The notes under the pieces are model-generated. The model saw nothing but the letters and a program-made list of their open reading frames with translations, ran no database searches and was not told the DNA's origin. From Comamonadaceae bacterium (GTDB taxonomy: Bacteria; Pseudomonadota; Gammaproteobacteria; Burkholderiales; Burkholderiaceae_C), in assembly GCA_947448735.1 (NCBI GenBank), contig CANFOS010000014.1:17980-81979 (forward strand): a DNA stretch of 64,000 nucleotides. The letters are read 5' to 3'. Shown in pieces: positions 8,763 through 17,403 of this stretch; the stretch's first letter is position 1; each line of letters opens with the position of its first letter. A program made the translations under genes and the position numbers.

Positions 8763-9281
8763 ATGGTTCAACAATCCAAGCAGATCGCCGAAAACCGCTA
8801 CCGTGAATCGTTCGGTCGTTATTACGAAGACTTCAAGGTCGGGGACGTTTACGAACACCGACCGGGACGCACGGTAACCCAGACCGAGAACATCTGGTTC
8901 ACGCTGCTCACCATGAACAAGCATCCCATGCACTTCGACGAGGAATACGCCAAGCACAGCGAGTTTGGCCAGTGCATTGTGGCCAGCCCCTTCACGCTGG
9001 CCGTGCTGGTGGGCATGACTGTCAGCGATGTCAGCCAGAAGGCGATCGCCAACCTCGGCTGGACCGACATCAAGATGACCCACCCCGTGTTTGCCGGCGA
9101 CACCCTCTACGCCGAGACCGAGGTCATGTCCAAGCGCGAATCCGGCTCGCGTCCCAACGCTGGCCTGGTCACCGTGCGCACCGCCGGCAACAACCAGAGG
9201 GGCGAGGTGGTCTGCACCTTCGAGCGCACCATCCTGGTGGCCAAACAGGGCCACGGCGTCGACGACAAAGCGGGCTATTGA
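8763..9281 (+). CDS. MaoC family (R)-specific hydratase, mesaconyl/itaconyl-CoA hydratase-like
   Basis: The 172-residue protein follows a good ribosome binding site (CAGGAGAC at 8750). It is a single hot-dog domain: RYYEDFKVGDVYEHRPGRTV, the hydratase motif TMNKHPMHFDEEYAKHSEFG carrying the likely catalytic Asn/His, and THPVFAGDTLYAETEV. Proteins of this form hydrate branched enoyl-CoA esters such as mesaconyl-CoA or itaconyl-CoA to malyl- or citramalyl-type esters, the substrates of CitE-like lyases. The lyase gene lies directly upstream. The specific substrate is inferred from this pairing only. Confidence 0.85.
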   Translation: MVQQSKQIAENRYRESFGRYYEDFKVGDVYEHRPGRTVTQTENIWFTLLTMNKHPMHFDEEYAKHSEFGQCIVASPFTLAVLVGMTVSDVSQKAIANLGWTDIKMTHPVFAGDTLYAETEVMSKRESGSRPNAGLVTVRTAGNNQRGEVVCTFERTILVAKQGHGVDDKAGY

Positions 9282-9307
9282 CGCAACCCACCCACCTAGG
9301 AAACGCC

Positions 9308-10471
9308 ATGAGCAACACCACCCCGCGCACCAGCGATGATGACCAGTCCCTGATCGACGCCATCGAGGTCTGGGCAGAGAAGGAACTGCGCCCCGTCGCG
9401 CGCAAGTTCGACCTGGCCGACGAGTACCCCGAGGACATCGTCGAGCAGATGAAGGAGTTGGGCCTTTTCGGTGCCACCATCGACGAGGCCTACGGCGGGC
9501 TGGGGCTTTCAGCCTGGACCTATGCACAGATCGTGACCAAGGTGTCATCGATCTGGATGGCGCCCTGCGGTATCTTCAATTCGCACCTGATCATGGCCGC
9601 AGCCATTGAGCGCAACGGCACCGAGGAGCAAAAACGCGCCTACCTGCCGCGCATGGCCACAGGCGCATTCCGTGGCAGCCTGGGGCTGACCGAACCCAAT
9701 GCCGGGTCCGACCTGCAGGCCATACGCACTGTGGCGCGGCGCGAGGGCGACCACTATGTGGTCAATGGCAGCAAGACCTGGATCACCAACAGCCTGCACG
9801 GGCACGGCACATTGCTGCTGGTCAAGACCGACACGCAGGCCGAGCCGCGGCACAAGGGCATGAGCCTGCTGATCGCCGAAAAGGGACCGGGATTCTTGGT
9901 CACTGGCAAGCTCAAGAAGATGGGCTACCGCGCCATCGACAGCTGCGAGTTGTCGTTCCAAGACTATCGCGTGCCGGCCGACCGCCTGCTGGGCGGCGTC
10001 GAAGGCAAGGGTTTCGTTCACACCGCTGGCGGCCTCGAGCTGGGGCGCATCAACGTAGCCGCGCGTGGCGCCGGTATTGCCGAGGGCGCGCTCAAGCATG
10101 CGCTGCGGTATGCGCAGGAGCGCAGTGCCTTTGGCAAGCCGATCTGGAACCACCAGGCGGTGCAGCTCAAGCTGGCCGACATGGTGACCCAGGTCGAGGG
10201 CGCCAAGCATTTGATCGAAAAGGCCGCGCGCAAGTACGACGTCGGCGAGCGCTGCGACCTTGAGGCAGCCGTGGCCAAGCTCGCGGGCTCCGAGGCTGGC
10301 GTGTTCTGCGCCCAGGAGGCGATGCGCATCTTCGGCGGCTACAGCTACTCGGTCGAGTACGAGATCGAGCGGTACTACCGCGACAGCATGCTGATGTGTA
10401 TCGGCGAGGGCAGCAACGAGATTCTGCGCACTGTGATCGCCAAGCAGCTCATCGACCGCTACCGCATCTGA
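9308..10471 (+). CDS. Acyl-CoA dehydrogenase
   Basis: The 387-residue protein starts at ATG 9308 after AGGAAA; the longer open frame upstream overlaps the MaoC gene and is rejected. It has the family's helical N-domain, LGLTEPNAGSDLQAIRT with FAD contacts, WITNSLHGHG, and the C-terminal helices with RIFGGYSYSVEYEIERYYRD. The catalytic base is probably the Glu of CIGEGSNEILRTV, at the usual place. It oxidises a saturated acyl-CoA to the 2,3-enoyl-CoA and passes electrons to ETF. It is much shorter than methylsuccinyl-CoA dehydrogenase (about 550 residues), so it may use another branched or dicarboxylic acyl-CoA. It feeds the MaoC hydratase. Confidence 0.92.
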   Translation: MSNTTPRTSDDDQSLIDAIEVWAEKELRPVARKFDLADEYPEDIVEQMKELGLFGATIDEAYGGLGLSAWTYAQIVTKVSSIWMAPCGIFNSHLIMAAAIERNGTEEQKRAYLPRMATGAFRGSLGLTEPNAGSDLQAIRTVARREGDHYVVNGSKTWITNSLHGHGTLLLVKTDTQAEPRHKGMSLLIAEKGPGFLVTGKLKKMGYRAIDSCELSFQDYRVPADRLLGGVEGKGFVHTAGGLELGRINVAARGAGIAEGALKHALRYAQERSAFGKPIWNHQAVQLKLADMVTQVEGAKHLIEKAARKYDVGERCDLEAAVAKLAGSEAGVFCAQEAMRIFGGYSYSVEYEIERYYRDSMLMCIGEGSNEILRTVIAKQLIDRYRI

Positions 10472-10474
10472 GCC

Positions 10475-11683
10475 ATGGACCCCCGCCTGCCTCTGCAAGG
10501 CCTGCGCATACTGAGTGCTGAACAGTACGGCGCCGGCCCCTATGGTTCCATGTTGCTGGCCGATCTTGGGGCCGAAGTCATCAAGATTGAAAACCCACGC
10601 GACGGCGGGGATGTGTCGCGCCAGACCGGTCCCTACTTCCTTGGCACTGACCCAACTGCGCCCGACAGCCAGTTTTTCCAAAGTTTCAACCGCAACAAGA
10701 AGAGCCTCACGCTCGACCTCAAGACCGCGGAGGGCCAGGCGGTGCTGCACCGCTTGGTAGTCAGCTGTGATGCAGTGATGAATAACCTGCGTGGCGACCA
10801 GCCCGACAAGCTCGGGCTGACCTACGCGGCACTTGGCGCGCACCGGCCGTCGCTGGTGTGTGTGCACCTGTCGGCATATGGCCGCGACAACGAACGCGCG
10901 GGCTGGCCCGGCTACGACTACCTGATGCAGGCCGAAGCCGGTTTCTTGCACCTGACCGGCGAGCCCGACGGCCCACCTGCACGCATGGGCCTGAGCATGG
11001 TCGACTACATGACTGGAACCACCACAGCGATGGCCCTGCTGGCCGGGGTGCTGGGCGCCTCGCGCAGCGGCCATGGTTGCGATCTGGACATCAGCCTGTT
11101 CGACGTCGCCCTGGCGCAACTGACCTACCCGGCCACCTGGTACCTGAACACCGGCCATGTGGTGCAGCGCATGCCGCGTTCTGCCCACCCTTCTGCCGTG
11201 CCTTGCGAACTGGTGCGAAGTGCCGACGGCTGGTTGTTCGTGATGTGCATGACCCCAAAGTTCTGGGAGGCGCTGGCGCGTGGTGTGGGTCGCCCAGAGT
11301 GGCTGCATGACCCGCGTTTCGCCACGGCCGTTACCCGCCGCGAGCACCGCGCCGCGCTCAGTGACGTGCTTGACGCGGCCATGAGCCGCGAGACCAGCGC
11401 ACACTGGATGGGGCTGCTGGCCGGCCAGTTGCCGGTGGCCCCCGTGCTCGACCTGCCGCAGGCGCTGGACAATCCCTTCGTTCAGCGTGTAGGCATGGTG
11501 CAGGCATTGCCACACCCGCAGGCGCCTGACCAACGCGTGTTGGCCAACCCGGTGCGGGTGGACGGTCATCGGCTGCCAGGCCGTGTGTGTTCGGCGCTGG
11601 GTGCCGACAACGAGGCATTGCTGGTCGCGGCTGGTTATTCGCCCGCAGAGATCGGGCAACTTCGTCAAAAGGGCGTGGTATGA
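10475..11683 (+). CDS. CaiB/BaiF (class III) CoA-transferase, first copy
   Basis: The 402-residue protein starts four bases after the dehydrogenase stop. It matches the class III fold: GLRILSAEQYGAGPYGSMLLADLGAEVIKIE in two stretches, FNRNKKSLTLDLKTAEGQ, GLTYAALGAHRPSLVCVHLSAYG, then ARMGLSMVDYMTG, whose Asp is the expected catalytic residue. Such enzymes transfer CoA between carboxylates, for example from succinyl-CoA to itaconate or mesaconate. Its stop overlaps the next start (ATGA). Two different copies in tandem suggest a heteromer or two separate transfer steps. Confidence 0.9.
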   Translation: MDPRLPLQGLRILSAEQYGAGPYGSMLLADLGAEVIKIENPRDGGDVSRQTGPYFLGTDPTAPDSQFFQSFNRNKKSLTLDLKTAEGQAVLHRLVVSCDAVMNNLRGDQPDKLGLTYAALGAHRPSLVCVHLSAYGRDNERAGWPGYDYLMQAEAGFLHLTGEPDGPPARMGLSMVDYMTGTTTAMALLAGVLGASRSGHGCDLDISLFDVALAQLTYPATWYLNTGHVVQRMPRSAHPSAVPCELVRSADGWLFVMCMTPKFWEALARGVGRPEWLHDPRFATAVTRREHRAALSDVLDAAMSRETSAHWMGLLAGQLPVAPVLDLPQALDNPFVQRVGMVQALPHPQAPDQRVLANPVRVDGHRLPGRVCSALGADNEALLVAAGYSPAEIGQLRQKGVV

Positions 11684-12864
11684 AGCTTGAAGGCATCCGC
11701 GTGGTCGACCTCTCGCAGTTCCTGCCGGGGCCCCACTTCACCATGATGATGGCCGACCACGGCGCCGAGGTGATTCGTGTCGAACCACCCGGTGGCGAAC
11801 CTACGCGGGAAATCGGCGCGCGCCAGGGCAACGCCAGTGTGTGGTTCCGCAATACCCACCGTGGCAAAAAGAGTGTCGTGCTCGACCTCAAGCGCACCGA
11901 AGGCGTGGCCGCCTTTATGCGCCTGGCCACCTCGGCCGACGTCATCGTCGAGTCTTTCCGACCTGGCGTGGTGGACCGCTTGGGCATCGGTTACCGGCAG
12001 GTCAGCGCACTGCACCCCGGCATCGTGTATGCATCGATCGCGGCCTACGGCCAGACCGGGCCGATGGCCCAGCGTCCGGCGCACGATCTCAGCATCCAGG
12101 CTGAAAGCGGACTGGTCCATCTGAACCGCGGCAGCGATGGGCGCCCGGCCTTGCCCAATATTCCCGCGGCCGACATGGCCTCGTCGCTGATGGCGATGAA
12201 CGGCGTGTTGATGGCGCTGCTGCGCCGCGCCACGACGGGCCAGGGGGATTACCTGGACATCTCGATGCAGGACTCCCTGATGAGCTGGCTCGTCAACGTG
12301 GTGGGGCCGGTTTTCGCCGAAGACCGCGACCTGGTGCTGGCCAACGAGCGTGGTTTTGGTGGCAACGCCTTCTACAACATCTACGAATGCGCCGACGGGC
12401 GGTTCCTGACCCTGGGCGGCAGCGAGATCAAGTTCGCCATCAACCTCCTGACGGCACTGGGCCGCACTGACCTGATCGCCTTGTGCCGGCTGCCGCCCGG
12501 CCCTGGTCAGCTGCCTGTACGCGATTTTCTGAGCCAGACCTTCATTTTGCAGCCGCTGGCGCACTGGGAGGCGTTTCTGCTGCCGCTCGACGTCTGCTGG
12601 GCGCCGGTGCGCGGCCTGCACGAGGCCTTGCAGCAGGATCAGGTGCGCGCCCGCAACATGCGCATCGAGGTCGAGCAGGCCGGTTTTGGTGGCGGAACAG
12701 TGACTGAACTCGGCATTCCCATCCAGTTCCAGCGCGAACCGGGGCGGGTTGATCCCGAGATTCCACAACTGGGCGAACACACCTATGCGGTGCTGGGTGC
12801 CCTGGGGCTGTCGACCGAAGAGGTGGCACAGGCTTGCGGCCTGGCACCCAAGGCGGCGCCGTGA
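11680..12864 (+). CDS. CaiB/BaiF (class III) CoA-transferase, second copy
   Basis: The 394-residue protein starts at the ATG overlapping the upstream stop by four bases. Motifs are GIRVVDLSQFLPGPHFTMMM, HGAEVIRVEPPGGEPTR, VWFRNTHRGKKSVVLDLKR, VIVESFRPGVVDRLGIGY and NIPAADMASSLMAMNGVLMA, where the Asp of AADM is the expected catalytic residue. It is clearly diverged from the preceding copy (both are full length), so they are not a recent duplication. It may activate the incoming acid or shuttle CoA intramolecularly. Substrate unassigned. Confidence 0.9.
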   Translation: MKLEGIRVVDLSQFLPGPHFTMMMADHGAEVIRVEPPGGEPTREIGARQGNASVWFRNTHRGKKSVVLDLKRTEGVAAFMRLATSADVIVESFRPGVVDRLGIGYRQVSALHPGIVYASIAAYGQTGPMAQRPAHDLSIQAESGLVHLNRGSDGRPALPNIPAADMASSLMAMNGVLMALLRRATTGQGDYLDISMQDSLMSWLVNVVGPVFAEDRDLVLANERGFGGNAFYNIYECADGRFLTLGGSEIKFAINLLTALGRTDLIALCRLPPGPGQLPVRDFLSQTFILQPLAHWEAFLLPLDVCWAPVRGLHEALQQDQVRARNMRIEVEQAGFGGGTVTELGIPIQFQREPGRVDPEIPQLGEHTYAVLGALGLSTEEVAQACGLAPKAAP

Positions 12865-12904
12865 TGGTCCATGATGAAGTGACCCTCCTCGACAGGAAAA
12901 CGCC

Positions 12905-13300
12905 ATGACCCACGACCCCCGCACATTACCCAGGACCACCAGCGTGTGCGTGCACGGCGCACAGTTTGCACCGCTGCGCATGATGGCGCTGGAAGGGCAG
13001 GACAGCAGCGGCGTGGTCGACCTCAAGCCACTGATGGTGGGCGAGACCATGGTGCTGGTAGAGATCTTCGAGCAGGCCGGCGTGGCAGTGCCGATGCACA
13101 CGCACGACGACCACGAGTCGGTCGTCTACCTGGTCAAAGGGCGCATGCACCTGGTGATTGGCGAGGAGGTCTTCGAAGCCCGCGCGGGCGATACCTGGCG
13201 GCATCCCATCGGGGTGCCGCATTCCAGCGTGGCACTGGAAGACTGCCTGGCCGTCGAGGTGAAATCGCCGCCGCGCAAGACCTGGAACATCGGCAGCTGA
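12905..13300 (+). CDS. Small cupin-domain protein
   Basis: This 131-residue protein has a single conserved cupin barrel. Motif 1 is PMHTHDDHESVVYLVKGRMH with His, His and Glu ligands, and motif 2 is GDTWRHPIGVPHSS with the final His. It follows a GACAGGAAA ribosome binding site 40 bases after the second CoA-transferase and is probably the last gene of the operon. Small cupins of this type can be metal-dependent isomerases, dioxygenases or binding proteins. No function can be assigned beyond a metal-binding barrel. Confidence 0.8.
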   Translation: MTHDPRTLPRTTSVCVHGAQFAPLRMMALEGQDSSGVVDLKPLMVGETMVLVEIFEQAGVAVPMHTHDDHESVVYLVKGRMHLVIGEEVFEARAGDTWRHPIGVPHSSVALEDCLAVEVKSPPRKTWNIGS

Positions 13301-13663
13301 TACGGCTTGGCATTCAGAGATCAGTCAACCAAACGAGCGGATCCGGCCTGAATCGATTGTTCGAAGGCAGGGGCTTTTCAAACGCCCCATGCTCTTCCCT
13401 TGGCCACCCCAACAAGGCAGAACTCCTGGCGCAACATGTGCGATTTTTTTGTTGGCGAAAGCCACATGCTACTTTTTTTGTAGCTACTCGCCTATGTTTT
13501 CATTGGCCTAAAGGCCCAAAAGATGCACCAAAACGGTATGAAAAAGACTTTTCCACGCCTTTGACGGCAATGATTTGACTTCAAAGGCTTCAAATTCCCT
13601 GAATTTGTTTAAAGTCATGGGTCGCGCATTGCTTTTTGGCGCTCATTCAAACCGCAAAACAAC
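13301..13663. other. Gene-free stretch with a dispersed repeat
   Basis: No credible gene is seen in these 363 bases. They separate the catabolic operon from the NTF2-like gene. The stretch is AT-richer than its surroundings and includes a member of the dispersed intergenic repeat described at 13467-13520. The downstream part (13590-13660) probably holds the promoter of the next gene, but no clear -35/-10 pair was found. Confidence 0.6.
13467..13520 (+). repeat. Dispersed intergenic repeat, copy 1
   Basis: The sequence TGCTACTTTTTTTGTAGC begins with an inverted repeat and continues to GTTTTCATTGGCCT (13496-13509), a 14-mer found again exactly at 51713-51726. Related copies lie near 37319, 39425, 46640 and 51680. 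The form resembles the short, numerous intergenic repeats I know from Comamonadaceae genomes. Confidence 0.55.
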
Positions 13664-14059
13664 ATGACCTCACCAGACCACACACACCTCAAAGTTAGCT
13701 TGCTGGAAGCCGAAGAAGCGCGCCGCCTGGCCATGCTGGACAGCAACACCCAGAAGCTGGACACACTGATGGCTGACAGCGTCTACTACGCGCATTCCAG
13801 CGGGATCATCGACGACAAACCGGCCTATCTGCACCTGCTGTCAAGCGGAACAGTAAAGTATGAAACGGTGGCGTTTGACCGGCTGAATATCCAGTTGATC
13901 GGGCAGGTGGGCCTGATCACCGGCATCATGAAAGCCAGCCTGATGCGCGCTGGCACCCGCAAACAGATTGCCACGGCTTACCTGGCAGTCTGGGAGCACA
14001 CCGGTGGCGACTGGCTGCTGCATGCGGTACAGGCCACCACCTTGCCGGCCGCTGCTTGA
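13664..14059 (+). CDS. NTF2-like (SnoaL/DUF4440-type) protein
   Basis: The 131-residue protein begins MTSPDHTHLKVSLLEAEEAR and has the cone-shaped NTF2-like pattern: RRLAMLDSNTQKLDTLMADS, VYYAHSSGIIDDKPAYLHLL, and a C-terminal WEHTGGDWLLHAVQATTLP. The DUF4440/SnoaL superfamily includes isomerases, cyclases and binding proteins; the sequence does not discriminate among them. Its stop lies 15 bases before the start of a Bug-type receptor gene, so the two may be co-transcribed and share a substrate. Confidence 0.75.
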   Translation: MTSPDHTHLKVSLLEAEEARRLAMLDSNTQKLDTLMADSVYYAHSSGIIDDKPAYLHLLSSGTVKYETVAFDRLNIQLIGQVGLITGIMKASLMRAGTRKQIATAYLAVWEHTGGDWLLHAVQATTLPAAA

Positions 14060-14073
14060 GTGCGGGCGGCCCG

Positions 14074-15051
14074 ATGATGCCGAAATACATTTTCAAATTG
14101 TTTGGGCTTGCGCTGACGCTGGTTTTGACCGGTGCGGGTTCGCTGCAGGCACAGACTTACCCCGACCGCGTCATCAAGCTCATCGTGGCCTACCCGCCGG
14201 GCGGCGGTAACGACACGCTGGCCCGGCTGGTTGCGCAGCGGCTGTCAGCCACGCTGGGTCAACAGGTGATCGTTGACAACAAACCCGGTGCTGGCGGCAA
14301 CATTGGCACCGAGCAAGCCGCCAAGGCCAAGCCAGACGGCTACACGCTGCTGCTGGGCTTTGTGGCCAACATGGCGATGACACCCAGCATGGGCAAGGTC
14401 GGCTATGACCCGCTGACAGGCTTTGTACCCATCAGCATGGTGGCGCAGGGTTACCAGGTGCTGTCGGTCAACCCGACGTTCCCAGCCAGGTCAGTGGCTG
14501 AGCTGATCGCGATTGCCAAAGCCAAGCCCAACAGCCTGAACTACGGCTCGGGCGGCACCGGGACACCGCTGCATTTGGTCGGTGAGCTGTTCAAGCTGCG
14601 CACCGGCACTGACATTCAGCACGTGGCCTACAAAGGCAGCCCACAAGCTACCACAGCCGTGCTGGCGAACGAAACACAAATGGTGTTTGGCAGCGTGGTG
14701 GCCACCTTGCCCTTTGTGCAATCAGGCAAGCTGCGCGCATTGGCAGTGACCTCACCCAAGCGGATTGATGCCGCACCCGATGTGCCAACCCTGAACGAAC
14801 TTGGCTATCCCGGCATTGAAGCGAGTTCCTGGTACGGCCTGTTTGCGCCTGCCGGCACACCGGCTACCATCGTGGCGCGCATCAACACCGAGATGGTCAA
14901 GCTGGCACAAGACACCGAGTACAAGCAGCAACTCAACAAGTACGGCCAGGAAGCCATGGCCAGTACACCCGACGAGCTCAAGCGCTATGTCAAGTCAGAA
15001 TTCGACACCTGGGCACGCGTGATCAAAACCGCCAACATCAAGGCTGAATAA
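14074..15051 (+). CDS. Bug-family tripartite tricarboxylate transporter substrate-binding protein
   Basis: The protein is about 325 residues. A signal peptide (IFKLFGLALTLVLTGAGSLQA) precedes QTYPDRVIKLIVAYPPGGGNDTLARL, the standard Bug opening. VIVDNKPGAGGNIGTEQAAKA, HVAYKGSPQA and DVPTLNELGYPGIE are also typical. The ATG at 14074 (or 14077) is preferred over a TTG at 14056 that overlaps the upstream stop. Bug proteins bind carboxylates in the periplasm, and many are orphans without linked TctAB membrane genes, as here. Adjacent genes suggest an aromatic or cyclic acid ligand, but this is a guess. Confidence 0.88.
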   Translation: MMPKYIFKLFGLALTLVLTGAGSLQAQTYPDRVIKLIVAYPPGGGNDTLARLVAQRLSATLGQQVIVDNKPGAGGNIGTEQAAKAKPDGYTLLLGFVANMAMTPSMGKVGYDPLTGFVPISMVAQGYQVLSVNPTFPARSVAELIAIAKAKPNSLNYGSGGTGTPLHLVGELFKLRTGTDIQHVAYKGSPQATTAVLANETQMVFGSVVATLPFVQSGKLRALAVTSPKRIDAAPDVPTLNELGYPGIEASSWYGLFAPAGTPATIVARINTEMVKLAQDTEYKQQLNKYGQEAMASTPDELKRYVKSEFDTWARVIKTANIKAE

Positions 15052-15052
15052 A

Positions 15053-16051
15053 TTGAACCCTCTAGCACTCACCATGGCCCTGGGGCCTTACGACCAGACC
15101 CGCGACGTCACCGACGGCAGCGTTCCGATCGAAGGCGTTCAGCTGCGCACCCTCAATTTACCGATTGAGGAAATCTTTTACCGCTTCACCATGTATCGGG
15201 AATGGGACATTTCTGAAATGTCAATGGGCAAGTACATCGCCCTGCGGGCTCAGGGAGACACGTCGATGACGGCCTTACCGGTGTTCGTGTCACGCGCGTT
15301 TCGCCACTCGATGTTTTATGTCAAGGCTGGCAGCGCTGTTCAACGCCCCGAAGATCTGCGCGGCAAGCGCATTGGCATCCCCGAGTGGGCACAAACCGCC
15401 GGCATTTATGGCCGGGGTTACCTGAGCGACTACGTGGGTCTTGATTTAGCCAGCATCCAGTGGGTGCAAGCCGGGGTCAATCAGCCAGGACGTGTTGAAA
15501 AAGTACGCCTGACCTTGCCAGCAGGCATCCACTACAGCAGCGCCCCCGACAAGTCACTGAACCAGATGCTGCTGGACGGCAGCGTGGATGCCGTCATGAC
15601 TGCACGACCGCCAGCGGGTTTAGGTCAAGGCATTGAGCGCCTGATGCCTGACTACCAGGCCTTGGAGCTGGCGTATTTCAAGGCCACGCGCATTTACCCG
15701 ATCATGCATGCGCTGGTGATCAAAACCGCTGTACTGGACGCACACCCCTGGGTCGCCATGAATGTGTACAAAGCCTTTATGCAGGCCAAAACGCAATCGA
15801 TGGCGCGGCTGTCAGACATCACAGCATCCCATGCGCCCCTGCCCTGGCTGGCCGACTACACCAGCCGCCTGCAGGCTGTCTTTGGCGCAGATTTCTTCCC
15901 GTACGGTATCGGGCAGGACGCAGGCGGGCAGATCAACCGTGCCACGCTGGAGGCCTTCTGCAAGTTTGGCCATGACCAAGGGGTCTGTGACCGCTTGCTG
16001 CGTGTGGAAGAGCTGTTTGCCAAAAACGTACTGGGCAGCTTTAAAGTGTGA
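15053..16051 (+). CDS. 4,5-dihydroxyphthalate decarboxylase-like protein (TTG start)
   Basis: The 332-residue protein probably starts at TTG 15053, two bases after the receptor gene's stop: similarity to the family begins at once with LALTMALGPYDQTRDV, and the first in-frame ATG would remove it. Further family-like segments are MYREWDISEMSMGKYIALRA, SAVQRPEDLRGKRIGIPEWA and PGRVEKVRL. The family (Pht5-like) shares the fold of periplasmic binding proteins of the NMT1/THI5 type, yet no signal peptide is present. Members are annotated as decarboxylases of dihydroxyphthalate or as ABC-type binding proteins. I consider a cytoplasmic enzyme or sensor likely. Confidence 0.75.
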   Translation: MNPLALTMALGPYDQTRDVTDGSVPIEGVQLRTLNLPIEEIFYRFTMYREWDISEMSMGKYIALRAQGDTSMTALPVFVSRAFRHSMFYVKAGSAVQRPEDLRGKRIGIPEWAQTAGIYGRGYLSDYVGLDLASIQWVQAGVNQPGRVEKVRLTLPAGIHYSSAPDKSLNQMLLDGSVDAVMTARPPAGLGQGIERLMPDYQALELAYFKATRIYPIMHALVIKTAVLDAHPWVAMNVYKAFMQAKTQSMARLSDITASHAPLPWLADYTSRLQAVFGADFFPYGIGQDAGGQINRATLEAFCKFGHDQGVCDRLLRVEELFAKNVLGSFKV

Positions 16052-16114
16052 GCCAGGCAGCGTTTTGAGCACGGGCACCATGCCTACAATTGTGTCCCAT
16101 CAAGGAATTTCACA

Positions 16115-16687
16115 ATGAGCATCAAAAGCGACAAATGGATACGCCGCATGGCTGAAACCACCGGCATGATCGAGCCGTTCGAGCCGGGGCAGATCCGTCA
16201 GGCAGACGGCAAGAAAATCATCAGCTACGGCACCTCCAGCTACGGCTACGACATCCGCTGTGCGCCAGAGTTCAAGGTGTTTACCAACATCCACAGCACC
16301 GTGGTGGACCCGAAAAACTTCGATGAAAAAAGCTTTGTTGATTTCTCGGGCGACAGCTGCATCATCCCACCCAACAGCTTTGCGCTGGCTCGTACGCTGG
16401 AATACTTTCGGATCCCGCGCAATGTGCTGACCATCTGCTTGGGCAAGAGCACCTACGCGCGCTGCGGCATCATCGTCAACGTCACCCCCTTTGAGCCGGA
16501 ATGGGAGGGCTATGTGACGCTGGAATTTTCAAACACCACACCCTTACCCGCCAAAATTTATGCAGGCGAAGGCTGCGCGCAGGTGCTGTTTTTTGAGAGC
16601 GACAAAGACGACGTCTGCGAGGTGTCGTACAAAGACCGGGGCGGCAAGTACCAGGGCCAAATTGGGGTAACGCTGCCGAAGGCCTGA
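16115..16687 (+). CDS. dcd: dCTP deaminase
   Basis: The 190-residue protein has the expected length and motifs for the homotrimeric enzyme that deaminates dCTP to dUTP in thymidylate supply. These are [59 protein letters not shown] (catalytic region), [18 protein letters not shown] and [13 protein letters not shown] at the C-terminus. It starts at ATG 16115 about 60 bases after the previous gene. It is a housekeeping gene and marks the end of the accessory block. Confidence 0.97.
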   Translation: MSIKSDKWIRRMAETTGMIEPFEPGQIRQADGKKIISYGTSSYGYDIRCAPEFKVFTNIHSTVVDPKNFDEKSFVDFSGDSCIIPPNSFALARTLEYFRIPRNVLTICLGKSTYARCGIIVNVTPFEPEWEGYVTLEFSNTTPLPAKIYAGEGCAQVLFFESDKDDVCEVSYKDRGGKYQGQIGVTLPKA

Positions 16688-16813
16688 TATCGCCTGGCAA
16701 TGAAGGCAGGTTTGCCCTCATCCTACACACAGATTCGGCATCGGCTGAATACATTGTGAAAACTGCGGACTAGCATCAAGGCAGACACCCACTGCACTTG
16801 AGGAGCATCCGCC

Positions 16814-17104
16814 ATGTTCTCAGATCACCTTCAGAAAATTGACCACGCGTCTGCTAAAACCCTGCTCCTGATCGCAGGCGGCCTGGTGATCCTTTGCCAA
16901 CTCATTGCCATGATGCTGGTGTCGCAGGGCCAGGTCGAAAGAGCTCAAGCGCGTGATGCAAACCGCGCCAATCAGCGCATCGCCGCCTGGTGCGTGGAGA
17001 CGAGCCGTGGCGCTGAGCTGAGGACTTGTGCGCCGGAACAGTCTGCAGGCTACGCCGCAAAAGCCGCTGACAGCACATCCTTCACATCGGCCAGCCGCTA
17101 TTGA
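16814..17104 (+). CDS. Small single-pass membrane protein of unknown function
   Basis: The 96-residue protein follows a clear ribosome binding site (TTGAGGAGC at 16798). One transmembrane segment is visible at about residues 18-38 (LLLIAGGLVILCQLIAMMLV). It is followed by an Arg/Ala/Gln-rich helix and a C-terminal part with two cysteines (AAWCVETSRG and RTCAPEQS) that could form a disulfide if periplasmic. I do not recognise the family. The codon use and Shine-Dalgarno support a real gene. Confidence 0.55.
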   Translation: MFSDHLQKIDHASAKTLLLIAGGLVILCQLIAMMLVSQGQVERAQARDANRANQRIAAWCVETSRGAELRTCAPEQSAGYAAKAADSTSFTSASRY

Positions 17105-17172
17105 TGGGGTCAGCTTGCGCTTGATCGCAGGCGGTGGGCGTGCCCTTTGGCGCTGCGGTTAGCATTTGCAGC

Positions 17173-17394
17173 ATGAAACTGCTGCGTTTGTATCAACCGC
17201 GCAATCCTGTGTTCTGGTTCATGGTGGCCTTGAATGTGCTGTCGTATGCGCTGGCCTGGATTGTGCAAAACCGAGCTCTCAACACCCTAGGCATGCTGCT
17301 AGTGGGCGGGCTTGCGCTGGCCAATGCGCTGATTGGCATGTGGCTGATGTGGCGCTTGATGAACACCGTGCCACCTGAAAACCAAGACCCGTAA
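17173..17394 (+). CDS. Small two-pass membrane protein of unknown function
   Basis: The 73-residue reading from ATG 17173 contains two hydrophobic segments (FWFMVALNVLSYALAWIV and TLGMLLVGGLALANALIGMW) separated by a short QNRALN loop, and ends PPENQDP. A GTG at 17134 would add 13 residues. I do not recognise it. It is convergent with pcp, whose stop lies ten bases downstream. The strong membrane pattern makes a non-coding origin unlikely. Confidence 0.5.
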   Translation: MKLLRLYQPRNPVFWFMVALNVLSYALAWIVQNRALNTLGMLLVGGLALANALIGMWLMWRLMNTVPPENQDP

Positions 17395-17403
17395 ACAAGC
17401 GCA

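Noticed and set aside
9545..11668. A 707-codon open frame on the minus strand
   Set aside because: It lies antisense to the acyl-CoA dehydrogenase and first CaiB genes, whose motifs are clear. High-GC codon use opens the opposite frame, and its translation is rich in His, Gln and Arg with no domain.
11665..13101. A 478-codon minus-strand frame
   Set aside because: It is antisense of the second CaiB gene and the cupin gene. The translation shows no recognisable fold.
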